The notes: generated by a model from the sequence alone, not told the origin. DNA of 64,000 bases from Pseudomonadota bacterium (GCA_023423975.1 JAFAEO010000083.1:62001-126000), one strand, 5' to 3'. Positions 25,220 through 34,585 are shown, counted from the first letter of the stretch. Made by a program: numbers and translations.

Positions 25220-26226
25220 CGCATATTCCTTTTTACCAGCAGCCAGAGAAAGAACGGGCCGCCGATCAGGCTGGTTACCAGGCCGATGGGCAGTTCCGCC
25301 GGAATGACAACCACGCGCGCCAGCCAGTCTGCCAGCACCAGAGCCAGGGCACCGCCGGCCATGGAGGCTGGCAACAGATGACGATGATTCGCGCCCATGA
25401 TCATGCGTAGACAATGCGGCACCACCAGTCCGACAAAGCCTATGCCACCGGTCACAGCCACCAGTGGACCAACCAGCAGCGCAATGCCGACGATCAGGCG
25501 GCGGCGCAGGTGCTTCATGGAAAATCCCAAATGTGATACTTCGCGCTCACCAAGCAGCAATGCATTAAGCGCGCGCCATTCCCGGCACAACAGCACACAG
25601 ATAAGCAGTGTCCACGGGCCGAGAAAAGCGATGGTGCGCCAGTTCGCAGACGCCAGGCTGCCCATGCCCCAGAAGGTCAGATCACGCAACTGGGTGTCTG
25701 TCGCAATATAGGTAAGCAAGCCAATCAAGCTGCCTGAAATGGCATTGATGGCAATACCAGCCAGCAGCAGTCCGGCCACACCGGCATAACGTCGCCCAAC
25801 CAGATACGCCAGCCAGGTACTGAGCAGACTCCCCGCGAACGCAGCAAAGGAAATGACCCAGAAACCTGCCGCAGTAAGCACAATTGCCGAGACCGCACCC
25901 AGCGCCGCGCCGGCCGAGACGCCGATCAGACCGGGCTCGGCCAGCGGATTGCGAAACAGCGCCTGCATGACAACGCCTGACAATGCCAGCGCCGCGCCCG
26001 TGACAATACCGAAGACGACCCGCGGCAGCCGGATATCCAGAAAGATCTGGCGCAGCAACTGGGTTTCATCCCCCTGCCCACCCGTGAGCACCGGCCACCA
26101 TTGATGCACGGGAATAACCACCGCCCCGCTGACGCTGCCCAATATAGTGGCTGCCAGCAATATGAGCAGCAGAATGGTAAAGGATTTTCTGACCCTGCCC
26201 TGACCTGGCGCAGCGTTAATTTGCAT
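25216..26226 (-). CDS. hmuU: Haem ABC transporter permease
   Basis: The 336-residue FecCD-type permease has about nine or ten hydrophobic segments. Typical segments are RLPRVVFGIVTGAALALSGVVMQALFRNPLAEPGLIGVSAGAALGA (shortened here in reading, residues about 64-110), WGMGSLASANW and GFVGLVVPHCLRMIMGANHRHLLPASMAGGA. It forms a homodimer with HmuV dimer below and receives haem from HmuT. It overlaps hmuT by 11 bp upstream and hmuV by four downstream, so the three are tightly coupled. Confidence 0.93.
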   Translation of the reverse strand: MQINAAPGQGRVRKSFTILLLILLAATILGSVSGAVVIPVHQWWPVLTGGQGDETQLLRQIFLDIRLPRVVFGIVTGAALALSGVVMQALFRNPLAEPGLIGVSAGAALGAVSAIVLTAAGFWVISFAAFAGSLLSTWLAYLVGRRYAGVAGLLLAGIAINAISGSLIGLLTYIATDTQLRDLTFWGMGSLASANWRTIAFLGPWTLLICVLLCREWRALNALLLGEREVSHLGFSMKHLRRRLIVGIALLVGPLVAVTGGIGFVGLVVPHCLRMIMGANHRHLLPASMAGGALALVLADWLARVVVIPAELPIGLVTSLIGGPFFLWLLVKRNMR

Positions 26227-27061
26227 AGCCGGCAGCAGCCTTCAATTGCGAGATCGCCAGACCTACCCGTGGCCCCATGCCTAACGCAAGCAAATCATCC
26301 ATGACCACAATGCGATTATTTTTTACCGCAGGCGTAAATGCGATGGCCGGGTCCGACTTGAATTTATCAATGCCGCCAGCCGCTTGCAACGAACCGTTGG
26401 TAACGATGATCATTTCCGGCTTCAGCGCCAGCAAGCTCTCTGCAGAGACTGGTTTATAGCCGCGCTGCGACTTGAGTACATTCTGCAGGCCTGCCATTTC
26501 CATAATTGCGCTGGCCGTAGTGTCGCCGCCGGCCATTAACTTGGACCCGGTGCGATTCAGAATCAGCACGGTGCGCAGGCTCTCGCTGGGCCTGGCCTGC
26601 GCCTGCTTCACATTCGCCTGAATCTCGGCGGCAAGCGCCTTGCCTTTGTCCGGTACATTCAGGGCCTGGGCAATTTGCTCGATCCGCTCGTACAAAGAAT
26701 CAACCGTCGGTTTATCTGAGACAGTTACCACTTGGACGCCTACCGACCGGACTTTCTCCAGCGAGACGGCGGGGCCTGCATTCTCAGAGGCAATAACAAG
26801 ATCGGGCTTGAGCGACAGCACACCTTCTGCAGGCACGGCGCGATAATAGCCCACGCGCGGCAATTTGGTGGCTGCCTCGGGATACAGGCTGGACTGGTCA
26901 TCGGCGACCAGCTTATGCTGCATTTGCAGATCGTAAATGATTTCCGTCACCGTGCCGCCCAGTGAGACAATTCGCTGAGCCTGCTGCGCGCTGGCGCTGC
27001 CACAGAACAAACTCGCAGCAGCCAGTATGGCAAGGCAACGGGTAACGGCATTTCGTTTCAT
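26216..27061 (-). CDS. hmuT: Periplasmic haem-binding protein
   Basis: The 281-residue precursor has a signal peptide (MKRNAVTRCLAILAAASLF... ending SASA-Q, about residue 25). The mature part begins QRIVSLGGTVTEIIYDL and contains PRVGYYRAVPAEGVLSLKPDLVIA, the class III binding-protein fold; the YYRAVPAEGVL tyrosine corresponds to the haem-coordinating region of HmuT/PhuT proteins. ATG 27061 is chosen because the signal peptide starts there; the longer upstream frame is not credible. It passes haem from the receptor to HmuUV. Confidence 0.9.
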   Translation of the reverse strand: MKRNAVTRCLAILAAASLFCGSASAQQAQRIVSLGGTVTEIIYDLQMQHKLVADDQSSLYPEAATKLPRVGYYRAVPAEGVLSLKPDLVIASENAGPAVSLEKVRSVGVQVVTVSDKPTVDSLYERIEQIAQALNVPDKGKALAAEIQANVKQAQARPSESLRTVLILNRTGSKLMAGGDTTASAIMEMAGLQNVLKSQRGYKPVSAESLLALKPEMIIVTNGSLQAAGGIDKFKSDPAIAFTPAVKNNRIVVMDDLLALGMGPRVGLAISQLKAAAGYAN

Positions 27062-27095
27062 TGGGTGATTCCGTTTTGTCGATTCGGTCATGCCA

Positions 27096-28133
27096 TCAGG
27101 CAGCCAGCGGTTGCTTGCAAAGCGATTCAAGCAGCTCGCGCCATTGCCTGATCTCCGGTACGCCGGGCTTGCGCGCGCCGAAGAATTGCACAATTTGTTC
27201 TCCATCTTCGGAAAACCCTTCCAGCGAGGTCACCCAGCCGTCTTCGGTGGGCTTGTTCACAATCCAGGTGCTGTGGATGGCCGTGGTATTCAGATGCAGA
27301 TTGAATTTCGGATCCAGAATATTGAACCAGGGACCGGTACGCATGAGTTTTTTGACCGGGCCCGAGTGAATCTGGATCATGCCTTTATTGCCCACAAAGC
27401 ACATAATGGGCAGATCCGATTCGGCCGCTTTCTGCAGCATGACTTCGATGGCATCATTGTCTACGCGCTGCGCCAGATCTTCGCCAGCGTTCTCCAGCAC
27501 TTGCACACGAGGCAGATTCCATTTTTTTAGCAGGCCGGCAAAGTCGTGCGTATCGGTCATGCCCAGCCAGTCTTGGCGCAAAAGTTCAGGCACTTCGCTG
27601 GCATAGGCCTTTGGCGCTGCAGGTGTCCGGTCAAGCGGTGCTGGCTCCTGATCGGCGGCGCGAAACTTTTCAACCAGCGCATCATATGCCGCCATGTCCG
27701 AATTTTCGGTGCAATACACCTTGTGCAGCGCCATGCCTGCGCCATCAAAAAACTGGACGCTCTTGCGGCCATTCTGAGTCACGGCCCAGGCATATTTCCA
27801 GCTGGAGAAAAACACCCGTAAGTCAAGATCGGCACCCAATACCAGGCCGACCGGGCCATGGCCAACCTTAACCGATTCATACCGCCCGTGGCGTTCATGA
27901 ACACACCATTCATTGCGCGTCAGCAGCATGACTTCGCCCAGCGTTTGCAGCTCCTTGAAAATGATCTGCGCCGACCCTTCCAGCAGAGTCGCGTCTATAT
28001 CGCCACATTGGGCGGCAACCAGTTCCATTTCACTGACGCCCAGCTTTTCTGCCGCATTGCGTACGCGCATTTTGGGTTCATCCTGCAATAATGCATCGTA
28101 ACGGGCTTTCAAATCAGTGCTCTGTTGTGTCAT
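27096..28133 (-). CDS. hmuS: Haem-degrading or haem-transfer protein HmuS/ChuS family
   Basis: The 345-residue cytoplasmic protein consists of two homologous halves, as in HemS/ChuS/PhuS/BhuS. Conserved elements are MRVRNAAEKLGVSEMELVAAQ, GEVMLLTRNEWCVHERHGRY with a histidine in the first half, and the second-half IMCFVGNKGMIQIHSGPVKKLMRTGPWFNILDP followed by a LHLNTTAIHSTWIVNKPT segment. It receives haem from HmuUV and either degrades it or hands it to haem oxygenase; which applies cannot be read. ATG 28133 has GAGAG upstream. It lies 80 bp after the receptor gene. Confidence 0.9.
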   Translation of the reverse strand: MTQQSTDLKARYDALLQDEPKMRVRNAAEKLGVSEMELVAAQCGDIDATLLEGSAQIIFKELQTLGEVMLLTRNEWCVHERHGRYESVKVGHGPVGLVLGADLDLRVFFSSWKYAWAVTQNGRKSVQFFDGAGMALHKVYCTENSDMAAYDALVEKFRAADQEPAPLDRTPAAPKAYASEVPELLRQDWLGMTDTHDFAGLLKKWNLPRVQVLENAGEDLAQRVDNDAIEVMLQKAAESDLPIMCFVGNKGMIQIHSGPVKKLMRTGPWFNILDPKFNLHLNTTAIHSTWIVNKPTEDGWVTSLEGFSEDGEQIVQFFGARKPGVPEIRQWRELLESLCKQPLAA

Positions 28134-28213
28134 GGATATCTCTCTTATAGTAGCTAAACGGTTTTGACCGGGCGATCTTGCGACGGCCCGGCCAGTCTCA
28201 AAATTTTTGTCGG

Positions 28214-30529
28214 TCAATATTGATAGCTGACTGACACCCGCACATAGCGGCCTGCTTCGGAATAATAATCTACCGGACGAGCGATGGCGGTTGGGCCTGC
28301 GGTAGGCACGTTCAGCGCATTCCAGTATTTCTTGTCGAACAAATTGACCACGCTGAGCTGGAACTTGACGCCCTTCAAACCGGCCGGCGCCCACCAGCCG
28401 TGTACATCAAGCGTACCATAACCGGGGGCCTGAAAATCCGCATTTGGGGCACCTGCGGCAGCTTCCGGATACTGCACTTTATCGCGTTTGTTTGCCAGTG
28501 TCCATACTGTCTCCGCCCCCCACTGCGGCGTTCTGTAGCCCAGTGTCAGCGTGCCTTTGAGCGGTGCAACCGAATTCAGATGCTGACCGGTTTCCAGGTC
28601 TTTGCCAACCGTCCATGCCACCGTCGCGCGGGTATACAAGTTGTCGTTAATATTCCAGTAGCCCATGGCTTCTGCGCCATAAATCCGAACGCGATCGCGA
28701 TTGGCGTAAGTGGTCACACCATTCGGATACAGACCCTGCTGCATCATGGCATAGAACGGAGAATCGGGACTGACTGGAACGTCGTTGTCGATGAAATCTT
28801 TGTAGCGCGTCTCAAATATATTCAAAGAACCGCCAACAATCTGCCCCCGGGCCTGAAAGCCCAGTTCCCAGCCGCGGCTGCGCTCGGCCTTCAGATTGGG
28901 ATCGCCTTTACGCATGTAGTTGGCGGCAGACCCATACTGCAAAAAGAGCTCCGGTGCCGTGGGCGCCCGGTAGCCGTAACCATAGCGTGCTGTCACACGA
29001 TAGATATCAGACGCGTTCCAGGCAAACTCAAGCGATGGGGAAACCTGATTGCCGCTGCGATTGCGCAGCTCACTTTCATAGCCGTTCTGGTTGGAGGCAA
29101 AACCGCCACCGGTCTGCGGTTTGCGCGACCAGCCATCGTAACGCAGGGCCGGGGTCAGTTCGAACTGGCCGTCGTTCCATATGAACGCATGGCTGGCAAA
29201 CAGCGACCAGTCGCGGCTTTTGACTTCGGGCGTATCGCCCTGGTTGGAATGCAGGAAGTCGCAGGTGCGCGGCCCCATGGGCGCAGGCAGCCCGGCGGGA
29301 ACGACAGGACAATTATCTACCCCGGCCGAGTACTGTTCATAGGTGTCATCAGCAAAAGTGCCGGCCACGGTCCAGTGACCGCGCAACGCGGCATCGCCCC
29401 AATAGCCGCCCGCACTCAGATTGAGGCCCCAGCCTTTCTGTTCAATACTGTTATTGCGCTCATACAGGCCGCTGGGATAGCCATACATAAACGGGTCGCC
29501 CGGTATATTTGCGCGAGCATCTTTCTTACGGAAGGCATGCTGATTATTGTCCAGCCGGGTCTTGCTCCAGTACAGCTGGACGCCGGCCTGATCCAATGCG
29601 GAATAGGCCTGTGTGGATTGATAGTTGTAATCGACCCATATACGATCTCGTTTCAGGCGCTCAGTCAGTTGGTTATTGCCAATCGCATAGGTAGAGGTGT
29701 TTTGCTCATGCTGTAGATCGATATCGCGGTCCAGCCTGAAGGTGCTCGCTCCCAGGCCAAGCGTGTGGCCAGGCGCCAATTCATGCTCAAGCCGCAACCC
29801 TACGTTCTTGCTGGTATAGTCAGCAGGATTCATTTTGGTGCGCGCCGCGCCGTAACCGCCGATATCGCCGCCATTCTTTTCTTCGCTACCGGTACGAATG
29901 CCGTACTGAATCAGCATTTTGGTTGAGGCCCCCAGCCGGGCTGCAAATGCCATGTCGCCACCAATGCTGTCATCCAGGCCATCATGCGTGCCCTTGACCA
30001 GCAAACCGATATTTTTGCCCTCTGTCAGCAAATCGTCGGGACGCAGTCCGCGCAGCATAACCGTACCCGTCAGGGCAGCAGCATTGCCGGCACCGGCGCC
30101 ACGCACCACATCAACAGCCGACAGCGTATTGAAATTAATCGTTTCCATGCCGCCTTTTACGCCGCGGCTGCCATCATTCAACCATGGTAGCGGAATACCG
30201 TCTTCCAGAATCTGGACCCGATTGCCATCAAGGCCCCGCATATTGACGCTTTTATCGCTGCGATTGAAATCCAGCCCAGGAATCAATCGTCCCAGATCAG
30301 ACCAGTTCTGAACCTGCCTGTCGGCAATCTCGGCCGCGCTGGTGGAGGTCTCCCAACTGGCGGCAGCAGCCTCTGTCTGCGCGTGGACCGCGCCCAGCTT
30401 CGGGATGGCCGGATTCGATGACGCAACCGCGTTACCGCTCCCACTCGTGGCCTGTCCATAGGCAACGCCGGTACACAGCAGCGATGCAAGTAGCGTCAGG
30501 CGAAAGGATGGGAAAGAGGCTGTTTTCAT
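28214..30529 (-). CDS. TonB-dependent haem/haemoglobin outer-membrane receptor
   Basis: The 771-residue receptor has a signal peptide (to about GVAYGQ, residue 26), a plug (VNMRGLDGNRVQILEDGIPLPW and a VRGAGAGNAAAL segment) and a barrel ending VSYQY. The haem-receptor signature YGYRAPTAPELF followed by GDPNLKAE (around residues 515-555) resembles FRAP/NPNL of HemR-type proteins, and it heads a receptor-S-T-U-V operon like Bordetella bhuRSTUV. No histidine occurs between the two motifs, though tyrosines do. A Fur-box-like site lies upstream. ATG 30529 lacks a clear ribosome-binding site. Confidence 0.9.
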   Translation of the reverse strand: MKTASFPSFRLTLLASLLCTGVAYGQATSGSGNAVASSNPAIPKLGAVHAQTEAAAASWETSTSAAEIADRQVQNWSDLGRLIPGLDFNRSDKSVNMRGLDGNRVQILEDGIPLPWLNDGSRGVKGGMETINFNTLSAVDVVRGAGAGNAAALTGTVMLRGLRPDDLLTEGKNIGLLVKGTHDGLDDSIGGDMAFAARLGASTKMLIQYGIRTGSEEKNGGDIGGYGAARTKMNPADYTSKNVGLRLEHELAPGHTLGLGASTFRLDRDIDLQHEQNTSTYAIGNNQLTERLKRDRIWVDYNYQSTQAYSALDQAGVQLYWSKTRLDNNQHAFRKKDARANIPGDPFMYGYPSGLYERNNSIEQKGWGLNLSAGGYWGDAALRGHWTVAGTFADDTYEQYSAGVDNCPVVPAGLPAPMGPRTCDFLHSNQGDTPEVKSRDWSLFASHAFIWNDGQFELTPALRYDGWSRKPQTGGGFASNQNGYESELRNRSGNQVSPSLEFAWNASDIYRVTARYGYGYRAPTAPELFLQYGSAANYMRKGDPNLKAERSRGWELGFQARGQIVGGSLNIFETRYKDFIDNDVPVSPDSPFYAMMQQGLYPNGVTTYANRDRVRIYGAEAMGYWNINDNLYTRATVAWTVGKDLETGQHLNSVAPLKGTLTLGYRTPQWGAETVWTLANKRDKVQYPEAAAGAPNADFQAPGYGTLDVHGWWAPAGLKGVKFQLSVVNLFDKKYWNALNVPTAGPTAIARPVDYYSEAGRYVRVSVSYQY

Positions 30530-30924
30530 AGTTGAAGGATAAGTAGTAAAGAAGATCTCGGCATACCGAATGTGCCAAGCCAGAAACCTGACGCCGGAGA
30601 TACATGTTGAAATAACTGAAACTGAATAATACTATGAATGATAATGGTTATCAATATTATTATTGTTAAAAAGACGATCATTGCTTTATCGGGCCTTAAT
30701 CGTCCCCCCAGCGCCGGCCCCATAAGCCACGCAGAAAAATGCCGAAAAAATGCGCGACAATAAGTATGCGTCGGCCAGATCAGAATGGGAGTTGCGCGTA
30801 TATGTTTATCTTCATCGCCTGTGATCCCGTTCCCCTGATCGACAGAAAACAACAGCTTCGCTTTTATATTGTCATTGCGCAAAAGCGCCCAATATATGAA
30901 TATATTGATAATCTGGAGCTGATC
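30530..30924. other. Divergent promoter region between haem receptor and pirin
   Basis: About 395 bp, AT-rich in its left part (30600-30680), with a Fur-box-like site at 30637-30655 and a further AT-rich stretch TATTATTATTG after it. No open frame here looks coding. Part of it presumably drives the pirin gene to the right; no distinct promoter for pirin is recognised. No Bordetella-type hurI/hurR regulator genes are present in it. Confidence 0.5.
30637..30655. promoter_or_regulatory. Fur-box-like operator upstream of the haem receptor operon
   Basis: AATGATAATGGTTATCAAT is a 19-bp palindrome of the Fur type (GATA-x-TTATC core) lying 108 bp before the receptor start on the minus strand. Together with the haem genes it indicates repression by Fur under iron-replete conditions. 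An adjacent AT-rich stretch to the right could hold a second half-site. Confidence 0.75.
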
Positions 30925-31815
30925 ATGGACAAAACCCCGCTTATTCATCATGCCCCTGCCCCGCATTGGGTGGGTAATGCTTTTCACGTACGGTCCATGT
31001 TCTCCTATGGGCAACGGAACGTGAATCCCGATCCGTTTTTGCTGCTCGATTATGCGCAGCCCAGACATTTTTCGCCCAGCCAGGAACGCCGCGGCGTGGG
31101 CGAGCACCCGCACCGCGGCTTTGAAACCATTACCATCGCTTACAAGGGCGAAGTGGAGCACCGGGACTCTTCGGGCGGCGGCGGCATCATCGCCGCGGGC
31201 GACGTTCAGTGGATGACAGCCGGCACAGGCATCATGCACGACGAATTCTTTTCCGACGCGTATTCGCAAAAAGGGGGAGATTTCGAAATGGTGCAACTGT
31301 GGCTGAACCTGCCGGCGCGCGACAAAATGACGCCGGCGCGCTATCAGAGCATCACGGCTGACGATATCCCGACCGTCAACCTACCAGATGAGGCGGGCAC
31401 ACTACGGGTCATTGCCGGTAGGTACAAAGATCATCAGGGGCCGGCCTCTACGTTCACCCCGGTCAACTTATGGGATACCAGCCTGGTGCCAGGCAGCAGT
31501 GCCACATTCGAGCTGCCTGCGAACCACACCGTCATGCTGCTGGTGCGCCATGGCACAGTGAGCGTAAATGGCAGTGCCGACGCTGGGGCCAGCCAGTTGG
31601 TCACCTTTGCCCAAGGCGGCACCACCATCACCATTCAGGCCAAAGAGGCGGCTGCCCTGCTGCTGATGAGTGGCGAACCCATCGCAGAACCGATAGCCGG
31701 GTATGGTCCGTTTGTAATGAATACCAAAGAACAAATTCGTCAGGCGCTGGCCGACTTCAATGCAGGACAGTTCGGGCGTATCGGACAGGCCCGGGACAGC
31801 GCCGCTCCCGAATAG
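30925..31815 (+). CDS. Pirin-family protein
   Basis: The 296-residue bicupin protein carries the iron-ligand set of pirins: EHPHRGFETITI for the first two histidines and GTGIMHDEFF for the third histidine and glutamate. The N-terminal NPDPFLLLDYAQPRHF and the C-terminal cupin domain (DTSLVPGSSATFELP) are standard. ATG 30925 has GGAG six bases upstream; an upstream frame would add 62 residues with no family match. Bacterial pirins have quercetinase or regulatory roles, so exact function stays open. Confidence 0.9.
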   Translation: MDKTPLIHHAPAPHWVGNAFHVRSMFSYGQRNVNPDPFLLLDYAQPRHFSPSQERRGVGEHPHRGFETITIAYKGEVEHRDSSGGGGIIAAGDVQWMTAGTGIMHDEFFSDAYSQKGGDFEMVQLWLNLPARDKMTPARYQSITADDIPTVNLPDEAGTLRVIAGRYKDHQGPASTFTPVNLWDTSLVPGSSATFELPANHTVMLLVRHGTVSVNGSADAGASQLVTFAQGGTTITIQAKEAAALLLMSGEPIAEPIAGYGPFVMNTKEQIRQALADFNAGQFGRIGQARDSAAPE

Positions 31816-31826
31816 CCAAGCGACTG

Positions 31827-31850
31827 CAGGGCCGGCAATGGCTGGCCCTG
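31827..31850. other. Hairpin between pirin and the convergent RraA gene
   Basis: CAGGGCC (31827-31833), 10-nt loop, GGCCCTG (31844-31850): a 7-bp stem in the 96-bp gap between convergent genes. No T-run follows on either strand, so it is at best a weak bidirectional terminator. Confidence 0.35.
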
Positions 31851-31911
31851 TAACGCACAAAGCCTGTGCCTGTCCACTGCCGCTTTTGGCGCCAACAGGC
31901 TCCATTGGTTT

Positions 31912-32409
31912 TTACAGCAACAGCGCCTGCTCAGAGACCACGATGCCATCGGCATCGCTGTACAGGTATTGCCCAGGGACAAAACGGACATTGCCAAAAG
32001 TAACCGGTACATCAATCAGGCCCAGGCTGTTTTTACCGCTTTTACGCGGATTGGTGCCCAGCGCTTTCACGCAAAAATCCATGGCGTCAATCTGCTCACT
32101 GTCCCGGATGGCGCCATACACAATGATCCCAGACCAGCCGTTATCCTGCCCCAGTTTGGCGATCATATCGCCTACCACGGCACAATGCAGGGAAGCAGCG
32201 GCGTCCACCACCAATACGGCTCCCTGACCCGGTTCGGACAGGATCTGACGAATGAAGGTATTGTCTTCGAACACTTTGACCGTACGAACCTGCCCCGCAA
32301 TGGCGCGTTTACAGCCAAAGAGTCTGAACTGGGTATCGCAGGACGGCAGCGACGGGTGCTGATCCATAATATCGCAAGTGATCAGTGCAGCAAGGGGTGA
32401 GGCGGACAT
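31912..32409 (-). CDS. rraA: RraA-fold protein
   Basis: The 165-residue protein belongs to the RraA family, which includes RNase E inhibitors and 4-hydroxy-4-methyl-2-oxoglutarate aldolases. Typical motifs are GAVLVVDAAASLHCAVVGDMIAKLG, IIVYGAIRDSEQID with the Arg-Asp pair, and VNFG-like VTFGNVRFVPGQYLYSDADGIVV. ATG 32409 has GGAG seven bases upstream; a start at 32445 would add 12 residues. Length is close to the 161 of E. coli RraA. An aldolase role would need the conserved metal site; both are possible and the neighbours do not decide. Confidence 0.82.
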   Translation of the reverse strand: MSASPLAALITCDIMDQHPSLPSCDTQFRLFGCKRAIAGQVRTVKVFEDNTFIRQILSEPGQGAVLVVDAAASLHCAVVGDMIAKLGQDNGWSGIIVYGAIRDSEQIDAMDFCVKALGTNPRKSGKNSLGLIDVPVTFGNVRFVPGQYLYSDADGIVVSEQALLL

Positions 32410-32553
32410 GGCAAACTCCGGTAATGGGTAGACTTGAACAGCCATTGTTATACCAGATCAGCACAACAAAAAGCATCCCCTTTTGTCGAACCAGCCGCTT
32501 TCGGGATCTGGCGAGCGGACCGAGCGGCAACAAGGCAAACCGGCGCACCGGCG

Positions 32554-34068
32554 CTAGCCTCCCGAATACAGGGCGTCAACCTCACGACCCGTGGCAGGAC
32601 GCGGTGTCGAACCGGGCCCACCTGCCGGCGCGTGGGCCGATGCGGCGGACGGCAACGGACGGTCGGATGTGATTGGCAAGTCTGTCGCAGCCGCCTGCTG
32701 TGGGATCTGCGCGCCCAGCTCCTGCAGCAATGCCTGATACTCTGGATTATGCCGCAGCGTCTGTCGGCCGGCCTCAATAAGCGCGTCCACATCCTTGCGA
32801 TTGACTGTAAACAGCGTGGGAATGCGCAGCAAATGCCGGCGCGGTACCGACAATCCTGCTGGCGCCTCGCGCAGACTGACCGGAACAACATGCAATTGCG
32901 CATCGGGCGCCAGCAACCCCTGCAATTGGGGATTGAGCGATTTTCTTAACGTAGCCCATTGCCTGCCAGTGTCCTGCACCATTTGCATGGTCTGCGTGGT
33001 GACGCGGCCCGACGTGCTGAACATGATCGTGTCAAAAACATCCGACAGTGTAGGCACATTTTCGCTTTTGTCGATATTGACGCTGGGATCACGCTCAGCA
33101 TTGATCACCACAAACGCCACTTTCCTGACGGTACCCTTGCTGATCTGGCCGCGGCGCAACTGGCCGATACCAAGCGTGACGCGATCCATCAGGCCGCGCA
33201 CGCCCAGGTTATCCGATAGGCCGCCGTCGACCAAATGGATATAGGGCCGGTTGTTGCTGTCCAGATAGCCCAGCACATCCGAACGATAGGCGCGCATCCG
33301 GTAATCGCCCTGCAGCCTGGACACCTGCTCGCGTTTTCGGGCCGAATAAGCGCATTGCCCGGCATAATTTTTCAGCGTGAGCGGCGACAGCACCATTGGC
33401 ACAGCGGCCGAAGATGCCACCGCAAACGAGAGCGGCACCTTGCGGATGTCCGCGCACATGGTCGCCAACTGATCGGGTGAAAACTCAAAACTCGTGCCCT
33501 GGGATAAATCGGTCGCCAGCACGATCAAGTCTGCATGCGGGTTGCGATATAAGTCATCGTAGGTTTTGCCTTGATAGAGCAAATCCAGTTTCTGGGCCAG
33601 CACATGGCCACGACCGACCGTAGGCGAGACCGCCGCAGCAAAATTTTGCGGACTGAATATGGCGGACACCAGACTTTGCTGGAAATCCTTGTACAAATAT
33701 TCGTATTTAAACGCCGGGAAAGTCTTGTTGCCATTGAGCGCATAATAAGCAGCTACGATACTGCCTCCCGATACGCCACGCACCACATCGACCTGGCTGA
33801 GCAGCGTTTGGGTCTGGCCGTTCCACCGGATCTGTGTGTCGGCCAATTCCTTGAGCACCCCATAGCCAAATGCCGCTGCGCGCGCCCCGCCCCCGGAAAT
33901 GCTCAGGATGATGATAAAAGACGGATCGGTTCTCTCGGTCAGCCGCGCCGTGTCAACGCCAGTGTCAGGGGTGCCCGGCGGCAGCGGCGGATTGCGCCAC
34001 GGCGTCAGGGACGAGCAGGCAGAAAGCGCCGACAGCAAAACAATGAAAACAAATTTATGAATCCGCAT
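32554..34068 (-). CDS. Patatin-like phospholipase lipoprotein
   Basis: The 504-residue protein has a lipoprotein signal with lipobox LSAC (cysteine at residue 18). The patatin domain shows the oxyanion-hole motif SISGGGARAAAFG (about 57-68), the catalytic serine in GVSGGS (S100), and the Asp of the dyad at D281 in HLVDGGLSDN. The C-terminal about 60 residues are low-complexity and Pro/Ala-rich (HAPAGGPGSTPRPA), perhaps surface-exposed or disordered. Likely an outer-membrane phospholipase or acyl hydrolase. It is followed upstream by ynfA-like gene only 6 bp away, possibly in one transcript. Confidence 0.85.
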   Translation of the reverse strand: MRIHKFVFIVLLSALSACSSLTPWRNPPLPPGTPDTGVDTARLTERTDPSFIIILSISGGGARAAAFGYGVLKELADTQIRWNGQTQTLLSQVDVVRGVSGGSIVAAYYALNGNKTFPAFKYEYLYKDFQQSLVSAIFSPQNFAAAVSPTVGRGHVLAQKLDLLYQGKTYDDLYRNPHADLIVLATDLSQGTSFEFSPDQLATMCADIRKVPLSFAVASSAAVPMVLSPLTLKNYAGQCAYSARKREQVSRLQGDYRMRAYRSDVLGYLDSNNRPYIHLVDGGLSDNLGVRGLMDRVTLGIGQLRRGQISKGTVRKVAFVVINAERDPSVNIDKSENVPTLSDVFDTIMFSTSGRVTTQTMQMVQDTGRQWATLRKSLNPQLQGLLAPDAQLHVVPVSLREAPAGLSVPRRHLLRIPTLFTVNRKDVDALIEAGRQTLRHNPEYQALLQELGAQIPQQAAATDLPITSDRPLPSAASAHAPAGGPGSTPRPATGREVDALYSGG

Positions 34069-34074
34069 GGCAGC

Positions 34075-34407
34075 CTATTTATGTGCAATGGTCCAACCCG
34101 ACACCATCAGGCCCATACCGGCGAGCGCCAGCAGCAGCCCTGCCCACTCCAGCCCAGACAGTGAACTGCGGTCCACCAGATTGAGCCATAGCACCGAGAC
34201 CACCACATAGACTGCGCCATACGCCGCATACACTCGACCCGTGGCCACCGGATGCAGGGTCAGCAGCCAGGCAAACAGGATAAGCGAGGCCAGCGATGCA
34301 ATCAATACCCACCAATTGCCATCGCGACGCAGCCAGAAATAGAACAGATAGCAGCCGGCGATTTCCGCAATGGCAGTCAGTGTGAAAAGAAAAAAAACTC
34401 GCAGCAC
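34075..34407 (-). CDS. YnfA/UPF0060-family small membrane protein
   Basis: The 110-residue protein has four hydrophobic segments and the UPF0060 motifs TAIAEIAGCYLFYFWLRRDG, LTLHPVATGRVYAAYGAVYV and a VDRSSLSGLEWAGLLLAL segment. It uses GTG 34407 with AAGGGG upstream. Members resemble small multidrug resistance (SMR) transporters in size, but transport has been shown only for some. It ends 6 bp before the patatin gene on the same strand. Confidence 0.88.
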   Translation of the reverse strand: MLRVFFLFTLTAIAEIAGCYLFYFWLRRDGNWWVLIASLASLILFAWLLTLHPVATGRVYAAYGAVYVVVSVLWLNLVDRSSLSGLEWAGLLLALAGMGLMVSGWTIAHK

Positions 34408-34585
34408 AACCGCCCCTTGATGGATTCGAAACTGTGCTGATCATACCGCGTAATACCCGTTAGCGTCTTAAACCCGCTGACCTTTCAAGTTGCGGCGACG
34501 CCAGTTGCATCACTGCGCGCCCCCGCAAGCAGCAGGCCAGGAATGGCCTGGTTAACCCAGTCACCCATGAAATGGGACCTTGCTT

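Noticed and set aside
34533..34550. CAGGCCA-GGAA-TGGCCTG hairpin between sodC and the YnfA gene
   Set aside because: Stem of 7 bp with no T-run; cannot be called a terminator.
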